Part shown: positions 13,185 through 24,753 of the stretch, in pieces | Numbering within the stretch: the stretch's first letter is position 1 | Layout: each line of letters starts with the position of its first letter | Source of the DNA: Takakia lepidozioides | Lineage: Eukaryota > Streptophyta > Takakiopsida > Takakiales > Takakiaceae | Assembly (NCBI GenBank): GCA_030704615.1 | Contig: CM060733.1 | Coordinates: forward strand, 42,840,001-42,904,000 | Length of the DNA stretch: 64,000 nucleotides | Reading direction: 5' to 3' | Notes under the pieces: model-generated | Seen by the model: only the letters and a program-made list of their open reading frames with translations | Told to the model about the DNA's origin: nothing | Database searches by the model: none | Made by a program: the position numbers and the translations under genes

Positions 13185-16100
13185 CACCGCAGCACAGGTC
13201 AATATGAATGAACACATAAGTCCACTGTTGTGGTTAGCAGGTGGATGTTGTGCTGCATTTGCCAATCCCAGCTCCAATAGTTGGACACCAACCCAGCAGC
13301 CCACTCAAGTCCACCTTCCATTCTCAAGGAGCCACATGATTCTGCAAGGATGTCTGTTCTAGGATACTTCAATCAAGAGCTGCAATAGTTTAGGCACAGT
13401 ATGTGCAGGTGCGTACCTGGTGTGGCTGAACCCCAATGGCTGCCAGGCTGGGTCCAACCTGAGGCCGCCACGCTCCAGTTGGCAGAACCATATGTGTCGA
13501 AGCCTGCAGGTAGCCAGGGATGAGAAGAGGCACGGCTGGCACGCAACCAGGGAGCCGCAGGGCCGTGGTCCAGTTCATCCACCAATAATGAGTCGTCGGA
13601 ATCGTCGGTCCTCATCGATCGATGCCGTTTGTATGCCCGGGATCCAGATCGCCGACCCTCTCGGCCTCGTCTTGTGCCACTCCCTGCATGCCAATCCACA
13701 GTTCAGCTGTATGAGACAGGGTCAATGAATGCAAACCATGTTACACCCAGACTGGATGTGAGGTGATCCCACAAATGTTCTTTATAATCCTCTTCATAAA
13801 ACTGAAGAAAACAAAGGATGCCTCCAAGCCTATTGAGTTCAACCCAAAGGTTTCAGTGGCAGAAAAGCTTGGAAACCTTAGCTGCTGTTGACCCTGTGTA
13901 GATGCAACCAAATAATTTATCAGGGATTACTATACACACATGCAAGATTTCCATTTCATGTATACTTTGCTACACTTACAATGCAGAGGGGCCTTCTCTT
14001 TTGTATTTTGGGTTGCCAATGTCTAGCTTGGTGCAATTTTGACAGAGAGCGATCAAGAGCGAATGTGTGGTGGGGTGCAACCACCGTTTTTCGAGCATCA
14101 CAGTCACAGTTCATGAAAACATTGCGCACCATGCTACTCTCCCCCCTCAAATGAGTGTCACCTGAAATGTGCAAGGTCTTGTTGAATTTTTATGTTTTTT
14201 TCTACTTATCTATGGTAAAGCACAATTGGAAGATCTAGTCCATTACCTATCCAACTAGTAAAAGTAGAGAGACCTCAAACTGAGAACAGTCACTCTGTCG
14301 GTGGGTACCAACTACTTGAAAAATGGGCTGACCATTCAGGTCCTCAACGACCTGCAAAGCCCACCTCAACACTGTTGCAAGATATTATGAACGTATCTCC
14401 AAGGATCCGAACATGTTGCCACGTGAAGCACTCTAGTTTCGTGAGTGTCTGCTTAAGGCAGTAATACTCATATGTGGGGGATGGGGGAAGATGGTGAAGT
14501 GGCTGGACTGTACTTTGCAATGCCAGATTAGCCTGTGTCCAGTTGTATGTTACTCTTACAGGACTGGTGAGTGGTTTATGACGCATTTAACATTATTCTT
14601 ACGGTGATAGGTGAAAATTATCAGATTCAGAACACACCAAGAAACAGGAGGTGAGATTTTCAAGTCCAGCTCCTCCAGTATTCACTACATAGACTGTAGG
14701 AGGCCACAAGTCAAATGGATAAAAGAATGTTCTACCTGAATGGAACATTTTCCGTGGGGACCGAGGTCGTGCGGGCCTCTCTTCCCTTCTGGGAGAAAAG
14801 CGCTGTACACCTGTGCGGTTGCGGAGTGCATAGCGCCGCCTGCCCTCCCGCCCTTCGGTCTCTTCATCTTCTTCCTCTTCTTCTTCCTCCTCCTCTTCCT
14901 CCTCATCTTCTTCTTCGTCATCCTCCTCGCCTGCCGCAATTGACACTTAAGATTCCAGCTTTGACAAAAGACTTCTGTTGTCACAAACACCAGAATCTGA
15001 AGGTGCCATATAATTCTAGAGTTGCACTCCTGCAGATAATCAGCTAATATTTTTATGGCAGAGATTGGTACAAGGTCTTAGCTAATCGATGGACACTTCT
15101 TACTGTTGGACAAATGGAAGATGCATAAGGCATCTTCAAATTCCCAATCGAGGCAAGAAAGGAAGCCCTTGCATTTTCAACCCTAAGCACAAAATCCCAC
15201 ACATTTACCTTTGTCCCCAATGTCCCTCTCCGACGAATTTGGGTCGCCATCCTCAAAGTCTTGAGAAGAAAGTTCTAGCCTTGGAGCTCTTATAGAATGA
15301 CGAGGCCTCAATCCTTCCCTCCTCGGTACAGCAATCACACCCATGGTCTTCTTTTCAGAAAGATCTGGACTCCCTTGCTCTTCTCGCCTGTGGTCCCCCT
15401 TTGTAGAGCGATATGTATGTCTCTGAACCTGTGACCAGGGATATAAGCAACTTTAATTAACCTCGTTGAGACACAACCCACCCCCAATCAGGGTGATTGG
15501 CCATTTCTACTAGAGCCATACACTAGAATAGTGTCAAGTAGACAAAGTTTCAATGAGTTCAATCATGCGGACATGCAACACAGCAAGAACAGTGCAATCC
15601 AACACTCTTCGATATCTGTGAGTAGCAGTGTCCCCTCAACAATGCTTATAGTGGCCAACTTACTAATCAAACCCACGTAGATAAGCATCAGCACAAATTG
15701 GCACACGAAAGAATACTTTGTTGTAAGGAGATCCACTTTACAACATTCTAGCTGCCCTGCCAAAAGATTGAAAAGTTTCCACTCCAACCTACACAGAGTG
15801 AATGAACCACATCTTCCGTTTGTATATCCATGCCCCAAATATACCATACCTTGTGAAAGGTTCAAGAAGAAACTGCATCCCAACACACTGTTCTCCAACA
15901 ATGTCTCTCAGAAAGCAACATACCCGGGTCTCAATGAGTTCGGCATCGCTGTTATCAGTCTCATAGTCCACATGTACCAGCACTCGCCTTTTCCTTGTGG
16001 AGCGACGCAGATTATTGGTGTCAGGCAGCTGCCATAACACAGCAGAAAGCTTAAATAAAAACCCATGGGACTGGCAAGCACAGGCCTTACCCCCCTCATT

Positions 16101-17118
16101 CCAAGTCTCTATTGATGGTACGAAAGCAGTTGACCTGACCTAGAAAGTAAATTGCAAATTTTACACTGAAACCAAGTTAAAAATCAATCAGAGAAAAATC
16201 TCAGAAAAACCCTGAAGAGCAGCCAAATGATGGAGCAGAGCAGAATGTTCAAGCCCAATCCCTGCAGCCAAGGGCTTGCTCTACTTGCAATGATCAGCTT
16301 TCCTTTGAGGTACCATGAATATAACTTGTCAATGCCAGCAATTAGCTGGATCTCCTTCCTACAGCAGCTTTACTCTTAAGTGCAGCAAAGTCAATACATC
16401 AATGTCGTATATAAAAGTCATATATATATGTTGATATTATGTGTCCTAAAATGCAGTAGGACCAGAGAAACAAGTAGGGCCAATATAAAATACACCTTCC
16501 CACCTGATTGAGAACGGTATCAGATGGCATTTGGGGATCTGCTGCGATCTCCAACGCCTGGAAATGCGATCAGGTTAAAAAAATTAGGAAGTATCGATAC
16601 GACGTTCGCCTTCCAATATAGCTGAAGAAAATTAAGCAATTGCACATTTAAAACCTGCCTGCTGCGTGCCGACGGTAAGATTACTCTGATTTAGGGTAAG
16701 AAGGTGTCGCGGAAACGAGCAGAACGGGTTCTCCCCCAATTCACCCAAGGAAAGCAATATGTCACGTCCTCTTTCGGGATGCAGGTGCATCCATTCAAAC
16801 AACTAAGGACACGAGGAGAAATTTACGACCCTGAAAGTGCGTCTAGGTGACCATGGGGCAATGCCAGAAGCTCGCTCCAAGACAAAAACAGATCACGTAG
16901 AAAGAAAGGCGTACCGAGGACACCGGATGCGTGCCGGATATCTTTTTCCCGTTGGGGGGTTGCTGCATGATTTTTGCTAGGCAGAAGCCCGACCTCCTGG
17001 CTTTGCCCTTGCGCTTGGCCTTGGGCTTGAGAAGATAGCGGGAAAGGCGATGTAAGGAGGAGGGATGGTGGGCAGGAATGCGAGCTGCAGCATGGCCATG
17101 GCCACGGCCTGCCTTCAT
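6572..17118 (-). CDS. ATAD2/CDC48-related bromodomain AAA ATPase
   Basis: Predicted nuclear chromatin AAA ATPase of the ATAD2/Yta7 family (CDC48-related protein of plants), which binds acetylated histones. Sixteen exons join without a frame break to 1253 residues: 17118-16915, 16557-16504, 16028-15924, 15428-15209, 14930-14736, 13683-13417, 13153-12841, 12371-11904, 11592-11244, 10748-10560, 9665-9526, 9258-9019, 8640-8454, 8037-7972, 7606-7348 and 7077-6572. The order is a basic N-terminus, RRSTRKRR motif, long Asp/Glu tract (about 195-220), TDDSDDSLLVDELD, AAA domain D1 with Walker A GPPGTGKT (about 417) and Walker B IIFFDEIDG, a degenerate D2, and a bromodomain (about 905-1010) with the acetyl-lysine Asn in AYNGDD. 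The start of exon 7 is ambiguous because a GGAGCA repeat forms several possible acceptors. The N-terminal exon is the least certain. Confidence 0.93.
13153..13186. repeat. GCTCCT hexanucleotide repeat at a splice acceptor
   Basis: Short (GCTCCT)n tract which, read on the minus strand, supplies repeated AG acceptors every 6 bp at the 3' end of intron 6 of the ATAD2-like gene. All of these acceptors keep the frame, so alternative use would add Gly-Ala pairs. Confidence 0.6.
14825..14930 (-). repeat. GAA/GAG-rich acidic coding tract
   Basis: Low-complexity purine tract on the coding strand in exon 5 of the ATAD2-like gene, encoding a run of about 25 Asp/Glu residues. Acidic stretches at this place are typical of the family. 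Confidence 0.8.
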
Positions 17119-17124
17119 AGGCCG

Positions 17125-17275
17125 CTCTGTCTCTCTCCCTCTCTCTCTCTAGAGCGCTGCACCCTCGCGTGCCTCCCGTATTTGTATTTTCCTTTCGCCT
17201 ATATCTACTCTATCTACCTACCTCGCTTCTTCGTGCCTGCCTACCTACCTACTTACCTACCTACCACACCTTCTT
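17125..17275. repeat. CT and CTAC simple repeats in 5' flank
   Basis: A CTCTCT tract (about 17126-17150) and a CTAC tetranucleotide tract (about 17205-17262) lie just upstream of the ATAD2-like ATG. Pyrimidine tracts are common in plant 5' UTRs and core promoters. No TATA box is obvious. Confidence 0.7.
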
Positions 17276-18339
17276 TTTTCATGGAAAATGTTTGAAAACA
17301 GTACTAAATTTATTGCCTCTCATTTTACAACAATTGGGACGATATGGTGCACGCGCAAGCTGACCGGTGGACCCCACGCACGGACCTCCGCTCCCCCCCT
17401 TGCGCGCGGTCACCCAGCTGCTGCCGCGGCAGCCTCCCGCTGCTCGTGAGTCCAGTTCCCCTCAGTCCGCCAAACCGCCAGTCTGCCGGCTAGTCCGTTG
17501 TGCCCGTCTACTGCCCCACTCTGAACCCTCTCAAACCCCCGCCCTAGTCTGCCAATCCGCCAATCCGCGCCGGCCGAAGGATCTGAATCGTCCAATCTGA
17601 GAAACCCATCCGCGCCATCCATGTTTAGGGCATGGAAAATCGCAACATCATGCCACGAACTCGCCCACTCGTTCTTGTTGTCTCGTTCTTGTGGCTCTTT
17701 GTTGTCCAATGTTGCGGAGCTGACTTTGCACGCACGCGGCTGTTCTTTCTTGTTTAGGGCAATTTTAATGACAATGAAGGGGGTGCCTCAACGTCCGGGG
17801 AGAAGCCAGCTACATGCTAGCCAACTGAATTCCAGAATGTCCGAATGAAATATGAAACCTCAGGAAATGGATCCGAGGGAAAAAAATGGCCGAAGCGGAA
17901 ATCAATGGGGTGCCCTACTTTTAGGAAGGATATTTGCCTTTCCATTTCATTACAGACAGGAAATCCCCCGTGGGCCCACATTGTCTGTTTCGACTCTCCA
18001 GTAGTCTCGTTTACTACCAAGTGGTTCCCGGAGTGGTGGCGGACATGCAGTCGACTCGGAAAAGACACAAATGCTTCTAGTGCTCTCTCCTCTAGTGACA
18101 ATGGGTCCAATATCAGGCTCCCAATCGTCCTCTGTAACTCCAACCTTTAGTCCAGCAGACTTAGAGGTAGATGACGCGTCACGTGGTTGCTATGTCGCAA
18201 CCTCTTGAGCAGTACTCCCTGCCTGTTCAGTCAATGACAAGGCCTCATCCTACCCCATCATCTCATCCTTGAGCACCTCCTTAACCCGAGAAGAATCCCT
18301 AACCTCATTCGTCACAGCCGCCTTGGCTGCCAACTCCCT
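17276..18339. other. Unassigned GC-mixed region
   Basis: Promoter-proximal sequence of the ATAD2-like gene passing into retroelement-derived DNA. A minus-strand open frame at 17817-18143 probably belongs to the same decayed retroelement as the methyltransferase remnant, but I recognise no domain in it. Confidence 0.4.
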
Positions 18340-18399
18340 CTAAACCTCGAGTACCCAAGTCTTCACTAGTTCGCCCCCACTCACTGCCTGTACCATTTC

Positions 18400-19260
18400 G
18401 GTAGGCAGAGAGACCGTCAAGGGAAGTGCACTCCGCACTCTACGTTGCTCAGCCATAGCCAAGCTGATAATCCAGGTCAAGCAATTGAGATCCATCGCTT
18501 GCCCCAATACCTGACAACGTGATGCCTCAGAAAGAGAAGGCACCGCCGTGGTATGCTAGTGGAAAAACCCATAGCCCGCTCTTGTTCGTTGGCATTAGGC
18601 TTCACTAACTGCTGCAGCTGAGCATCCCACATCCCGGAAAGCATGCGATCCTGGGATGCTGAGCAGTGTAGGTAGTGTTGCTCGTAATTGACCCACCTTA
18701 TTGACCACTGCCAAAGGTGAACGGTCATCGTGTCTCACGCGTTGAGACTGTCTCCCTGTGTCCAAAATGCTATCCACTGTGAGGTGTGCTGGCCGCTGCA
18801 CCCCATTAAATGCACGCTTGAGTAGTGCGGGTGGCATCAAGTTAGTCCACCATAGTCGTGGACGATGAGCCCGTGACCCCACTGTAGCTGCATCCAGCAA
18901 CACTGTTGACCTAAGCCACGACCGGACTTGGTGCACACTGGCCATCACCCTGGCCCAAGAATCGCCCATTAGTGGCACATTCTCCAAGATGTATGCTGGA
19001 GATACAGCTTGAAGAAACTGTAAGTGGCGTAAAACCCACACCATCTCCCAAAACAGACCCGACCTCGAGTCTCGCAATCCATTGCCATGCCCGACTGATG
19101 AATGCCCTTGGCAGGGCCAACCTGCCATTACCAGATCAATGGAGCCAACCCGCTCCAAATCTTGCGCCCCTAGCAACAAAATGTCTGCTGATATCCACGA
19201 ACCGCAGACACCGGCAACAACTCAGGGCACTGCTGCACCAACTGAGCAACATGACGGAGT
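18400..19260 (-). pseudogene. Broken C5-cytosine DNA methyltransferase in retroelement
   Basis: The minus strand encodes the ordered motifs of an m5C methyltransferase. They are motif IV (DLVMAGWPCQGHS, catalytic Cys in PCQ), motif VI (PAYILENVPLMG), motif VIII (GSRAHRPRLWW), a motif IX-like block (PNANEQERAMGF) and motif X (VLGQAMD in place of the usual GNAV). The motifs lie in two frames that switch near 18.60 kb and again near 18.53 kb, and a TGA lies upstream of motif IV, so the gene is dead. A gag-like fragment shared with retroelement pieces at 46.3 and 49.6 kb is directly upstream on the same strand. Retrotransposons that captured C5 methyltransferases are known from streptophyte algae and dinoflagellates. 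This looks like a decayed member of such an element, not a host DNMT, since no host-type regulatory domains are seen. Confidence 0.75.
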
Positions 19261-19264
19261 GAGA

Positions 19265-19460
19265 CGCATCGTGCAGTCCATGCCATGAAAGGCGTAAACA
19301 GTTGTGGATTGCGCATTTATTGCAAGTCACACCAACTATCAAACTCCTGGATAAAATTATCCAACTCAATGGTGCCCACCGCCCAAAGTATCTTCGTGGC
19401 CCCTTGGTGGCTCCATACATCTCCTCCATTGTGTCCCACAACAATGGCAATGAAACTCAA
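19265..19460 (-). pseudogene. Gag-like retroelement fragment
   Basis: The minus strand reads PLLWDTMEEMYGATKGPR followed by remnants of an SW..L/ELDDFI..F motif. It matches in-window fragments at 46.15-46.5 kb (+) and 49.45-49.8 kb (-). The repeated occurrence next to reverse-transcriptase-type domains marks it as the N-terminal structural (gag) region of one LTR-retroelement family. It is frameshifted and cut off by the MULE target site region at 19735. Confidence 0.6.
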
Positions 19461-19734
19461 TGGTTGCTAGCATAGCTTGCACCTGCACCGGCATCCACCG
19501 CAAGAACTCCTATGGTTGGCTGGTCATCACCTCCAACCTCATCACATGAGAAACAAAGATGGTATGATTGGTCATCAACCCAGCCTCACCATCAACAACA
19601 TGCTTTTAGGGTTGAATCGGCGATCAAGGCCGAGTTCCCCCACACCAAAAACAACTTCACCGTGTCGTTCTAGCAACCTAGCCCAAACCCGGATCTAACT
19701 CTTGCCTCCACCTACGGAAAGGTCTCGGCCTACA

Positions 19735-19744
19735 GAAAAGATGG
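19735..19744. repeat. Target-site duplication, left
   Basis: GAAAAGATGG, repeated exactly at 31094-31103. It immediately precedes the GCGTGAGC-rich end of the element. A 9-10 bp duplication is the hallmark of Mutator-like transposition. Confidence 0.85.
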
Positions 19745-19960
19745 CAACGACGCAATGGCGTGAGCGTTGCACGTGAGCGCGCGAGCGTACGCTCACGCAG
19801 GAATGACGTGGCGTGAGCGTACGCTCACGCCAGCTGACGTGGCGTGAGCCTGCACACATGCTGACGTGGCGTGAGCGTCATGTCAGCATGCTGATGTGGC
19901 GGTAAATGATGACGTGGCACTGTCCGTCAACTGCCACGTCAGCATTAACATGCGCCGCCT
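19745..19960. repeat. MULE left subterminal repeats
   Basis: Multiple GCGTGAGCGT and ACGCTCACGC words (some forming palindromes near 19790 and 19818), four or more TGACGTGGC words, then two CCGTGG words near 19967-19998. The same order occurs at 59255-59540 and, in mirror image, at the ends of the other elements. Subterminal repeats like these are usually transposase binding sites. Confidence 0.75.
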
Positions 19961-20394
19961 ATAACCGTGGATGGTCCTATGACCGTGGAATTAATGCAGG
20001 GAATCTTGCCTAAATAGAATCAAGACGAGCGTTGAGGCCTACAATTGCAGCATCCAACATTGTGCAATTACAAATGTTTGTTTCACTTTTACAATTACGA
20101 AGACGACAAAATATCCTCACAAAGTGTGCGCCATAAAGGCTGCCACGAGAAGACTTCCTCCCTCCTCAAATAACAATGAGAGTTATGATCATCTTCAAAA
20201 GATGATTGTAGTGCATAGCGACAGCAAGACATGTAGACTTCGAACGGTGCAATGACAAATGTGCACTACCTAAAAGTTGTCACTCAGACCTCACTCCGTA
20301 TAGTTGGAGGCCATATCATTGCACAGCCGACGAATTGATGTGAATTACACATTTCAAATCATGGTCATCCACATACCACATTACATAGTTCATG

Positions 20395-23300
20395 CTACCC
20401 ATGTGTTGTATCCCGCTGCAAAAGAGTATCGACCTCGTTGAAACTCATAGTGGCCTGGTGAATGAAGTTGTCACGTTTGGGATCGCAAACCATCCTCCTC
20501 AAAAATATGAAATACAAATGTTTGCAGGGTATGAATTTACCTCTCTTGCCCAAACTGGTTGATAGCATATTCACAAAATCAGGACATGTGCAATTGGGGA
20601 AATTGGAAACCGTGATGTCGTAGGTCCTGTCATGAACAGCAGATGTGGAAGTGATGATTGTGAATACCCGACCATATCCTGGATCGGGTACTTCCGTGGT
20701 GCTTCCGACACGAGCTTGGAGCATTCTTGCGGACTCCACTTTGCCAAAGTGTTCAGCGGTTGGAGGGAAACGCCGAACGAGCTTTCCATCTCGTTTGGTT
20801 GGCCACAAGTCAGGATTTGCCGGGGGGACCCGGGAGGACGCAGAGTAGTAGCACATGCATGGAGTTGGGGTTGTCTCGCAAGGGAAAAACCTGCCTCCTC
20901 CAGCATTTCAATCTCCTGAAAGCTGAGATGTGTTCCCACCTTCACGGGCCAAACGGTTGGAGGAGATGGCTTCATCACTACGGAAGGACGCACAGTTCCA
21001 TGCACACATCTGGCACAATCATCTGCGCAGAACCAGAACTTGTGGTTCTTGGCTTCTGGTTGACCGTATGGACGCATCAAGCCCGTGAAAGTCGGAGCAG
21101 GAGTTCGGGCACCACCTCTGGATATAGATGAAGTGCACTTCTCGAAATTAGTTGCCCTGATCGCTGTACATTTCACACGAGACCCGACACTTGTGCGTTC
21201 TATGTGCCAAACGTGGTCGGGGCATGCGGACTCAAGCACATCAAGGGGGTTGTTTCTCTCCTGCACCATTTCAGTGGCACGGTTTGATGCTGGAGCTTGC
21301 CGTCGTGTTGGAGGTTCCTCCACAATGGAGGTTCCGGACACGGAGCTGTCATGCAGGGGAACACGAGGCTTCGAGAAGTTATCACGGTCTGCCCTGTGGG
21401 AATCTGAATCCGAACCAGGTGGAGTGTTCAATTTCCTCTTACAGGAGCCGAATCTCTCCTCCCCTTCAAGATGTGGAACTCTAGAAACAAGTGGCGTTCC
21501 CTGGGCATACATGCTCACCGCCCGTGCTATCTTGATTGGATCCCCAGATCTGTTTGCAGCACGCAACATCAACTCCGATTTGTCCGGACCCTTGCCACCA
21601 ACCCCACCTCGTAAGAAATCACGGTATCGGGTTTGTTGTTGCAAGGCACGTATCAAATCATCTGTTGTTGCCACATACAAATCCCGACCTCGTTTCCCAG
21701 ACTGCTGCAACCATGCATTGTGCACAGTTTCTGCCAAATTGCAAGATGGCATGTCCGCCATTTCCTCAATGGACATGTTCTGCAAAGAGGATAACCACAC
21801 TTCAGAATAGTGCACAGGAAACAACATAAAGAAAGCAATGAGTCAAAAATATGGAAAGCAAATGTATGAATAAAGCATGAAATAGAAGCCTCGTACCATT
21901 GTCATGGCTGCTCCCCACTGTCTATACCGGAAGTGCCAAAACGCCAGCCAATCTTCCAATGCTCTCATACTCTCAAGTGATGCAGCTCCAGAAGAGAACC
22001 ACCAGGCACGAATTGTCTGGAACAAAGTGTCCGCCTCCTTCATTGTTCTAGCATCTTTGTACTCTTTGCACAATTTACGGTGCTGAGTCTGCATCTCTGG
22101 TTTGATGTCCGACTTTGTATGTTTTTCCAGAGATTGTGTCCAATGGAATAGACATGTACGCTCTCTTCCTGGCATAGGCACTTTTGGGTCGCCCGATCCG
22201 AAGACAATACGAATAGCATTGAAATTTGCTTGAGCACTATCCGCCATGAAACCTGCGAAATTTGGAGATGGCAGCCCATGGCAGCCCATGACACGTATCA
22301 GGGAATTCCACATGAGCTTCTGGGATTCCGTATCCTCGGATTGCATGTCACAAACTGCAATTGTCATAACTCGTTGGTACACTGGATCGTAGACATGACA
22401 AGCCATTGTCGTCCAATCCTTCACTCGTTTCACATGATCAAACATAAGAAAACAGTTCTGCAAGTCCCCAGTCTTCTGCATCCGCTTCACGAGGCTAACC
22501 CCACTGCCCTCCCCAACAGTCGACATTTTGAAAAGAAAAACTTTGATGGCACCTTGACCTGGGAATACATTGTCCTGGATGTAATCGTACTTGCTCAGTC
22601 GTTTCAATTCCAAAATATTGTCTATGTAGCCTCTGATCCCAGAGCCCATTCTCAATGCATTGATCTGATGCCGAATGTTAGGTGAACTTAAAGTGGAGAA
22701 ATGATCCATGACCAGGTCCAATGCTGCACCGTCAAGTTTAGTCCCCACAGAATCTCCTTCACTCAAAATATGGCTTTCCAAGAAGGACTTGCTTGCGCCA
22801 AGAGCAATTGCAGATGTTGTTGCGGATGGGTTTCTCCCGAACTCCTGTTTGATCAACCTCGATACTGTCTCAACACTCTCCCCTTCGAGACAGGATGGTT
22901 ATGGAATCCAAAATGCACACAAGCTCTCGTCATTGTATTCAAACGGTGGACAACATAGTACATTCTTGCTCCGCAGAGCGCCAAGCAGGATGGCACAAGT
23001 TTGCAGAATTTGCAGACGAAAGTGTTTGCCGGTGGAGGGGCAGTCCCAGGCTGAAATGGATTCTCTGCCAGACCCTCCCATTCGCTTTGATTATGAACTC
23101 CAGACTGAAGAAAGTGTCTGCAATTCAAATTATCACACCTAAGGTGTCCATTGCAAACTGTCCTCCTGAAAACAAGCTTGTCATCATTCTGAATATTGGA
23201 TGTTTTTGTTCTGCACCACGGGTGCCCGTCGTGTTTCTTGTCCATTCCATGCATCATGATTGTTACACCTCCAACTCGCGGAGGAGGAGGCAGCTCGAAT

Positions 23301-23898
23301 AGGATATCGCCATCAAAAGTCTCCGGCAAGAACTTCACAGGCACCTGCTTCAAAGATTCCCAATCAATTCCCCGCAACTCGCTTTTGAATCCAGCCATTC
23401 CTCCCATCGCCCGCAATTTTGGAATGACACTACAAATCTCTTCTTCATCAGCTTCTGCAACCACAGTAGGAAGGACTGGATTTGGAATTTCACTTATGTC
23501 ATCATCGGAAGAATCCGAAAGCTCAACGATTGGAGTGGAGGAAGTCTGTTCTTTTTTCACCACCACCTCCCTCTTGTCTTCAACGACCGAAGCAGCAGTC
23601 CCGGCGTCACATATGACCCAAGGGACTTTCGCCGAGGCTCTCCAAGTACTCTGTATCGACCAGGACGCACTCTCCACTGGCTGATATGAGCCGTCTCATC
23701 ACGGTTTTGGAAAGAATATTTCACCAACTTCCCTTTCAGATCGTAAACCTCTTTCTCCAAAAAGATGGAGCCATTCTGCAGCTGAAAACGGGTAGCCAAG
23801 ACATGTTCCAGAACAATTGCAAATCCATTGTCAAGGACTTCCTGGGAGAACGGCACTGGTTTGTCGTCTGAGAAGAACTCCGCTTCAGAGGAAGCCAT
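20395..23898 (-). pseudogene. MULE transposase with SWIM finger, frameshifted
   Basis: DDE transposase of the Mutator-like superfamily. From ATG 23898 it shows an acidic N-terminal region (about 23.45-23.6 kb), a Cys-rich segment, the catalytic core with VYDPVYQRVMTIAVCDMQSED and FMADSAQANFNAIRIVFG followed by a C..H block (RTCLFHWTQSLEKH), and a C-terminal SWIM zinc finger (CTC ... CKH, near 20.55 kb). A GT-AG intron at about 21782-21898 is conserved in the second copy at 61 kb. The frame changes near 23.6 kb, at about 22868 (one G short in a G run) and near 20845. The last two are single-base shifts shown by comparison with adjacent conserved sequence and the second copy. Either the gene is recently dead or the assembly has homopolymer errors. 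Confidence 0.8.
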
Positions 23899-24753
23899 CT
23901 TCCTTCCTCGAGTATGTTTGTACCTTGCTATCGCAGATCTAGTGTAAATCGGTTTACTGCTGTCTCCAGAACACAGTTGAAGAATGAGCAGAGCATATGG
24001 CGGAGGAAGCTCAGATAACGACTGTGCATATTCTGTTATTCATTCCAGATATGCAGCCGTCCATTTTAATTACTTTTCTTGTGGGCCCAGTGGTCAGAGA
24101 ATCCATAGGGGCAGTGTCGGCAACTGTTAAACCGTTAATCAGAACCTCATCAATAAACCCAATAACAAAGCCGACTTCCTGGAAGCATGCCACAGGATCC
24201 GAGAATGGGATTGCAGATTAAGTAAATGTATCTATATACTACTACCAATGATCATGCGCACCTGGAAAGTTCCAAATGTGCAACGAATGTGGGGTTTGGA
24301 TAACAAGGATGACCGTGTATGATATTCCAAAATTTGTCATCAAACTCTCGTTCATTTATATTTATTTGTTTAAGACTGCGCATCAATTTCTGGGATTCGC
24401 TGTTCTTTTTAAATATTGAACCAGTTATAATTTAGAACACGCCGTTTTGTTTTGGGCGGCACACGTCAGACATCCATAACTGAATACGAACAGCTGTACA
24501 CCAATTGCTGGCATGTGCACTAATAACGAAACGACTATGTGTAACGGTCACGCGGGAGGGAATCCGATGCTTCTAGAGACACGCAAGAACACAGGCAATC
24601 CCGCAAGAAATCGGGAGTCACTGCGTTTTTCTACTTTTCGCGCTTAGAGGGAGAGTGGTAGTCAAGCTGGAGAGGGTTCCTTCTAGAATACGAAAGAGAA
24701 GAAAGTCTCTTTATTTTACTTCCCTTAGAGAGAGACGCAGAGCAAGAGAGAAA
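23899..24753. promoter_or_regulatory. Divergent spacer between transposase and ParB-methyltransferase
   Basis: An 855-bp region between the transposase ATG (-, 23898) and the methyltransferase ATG (+, 24754), so it must carry both promoters. A TATATA-like word lies near 24231. I see no copy of the intronic palindrome here. Confidence 0.5.

Noticed and set aside
14740-14943. Membrane-like Phe/Leu-rich ORF on the plus strand
   Set aside because: It is the antisense of the Asp/Glu tract in exon 5 of the ATAD2-like gene.
20395-23898. Reading all transposase frame changes as introns
   Set aside because: Only the 21.8-21.9 kb interruption has splice sites and is shared with the second copy. The shifts at 22.87 and 20.85 kb are single-base and lack splice signals.
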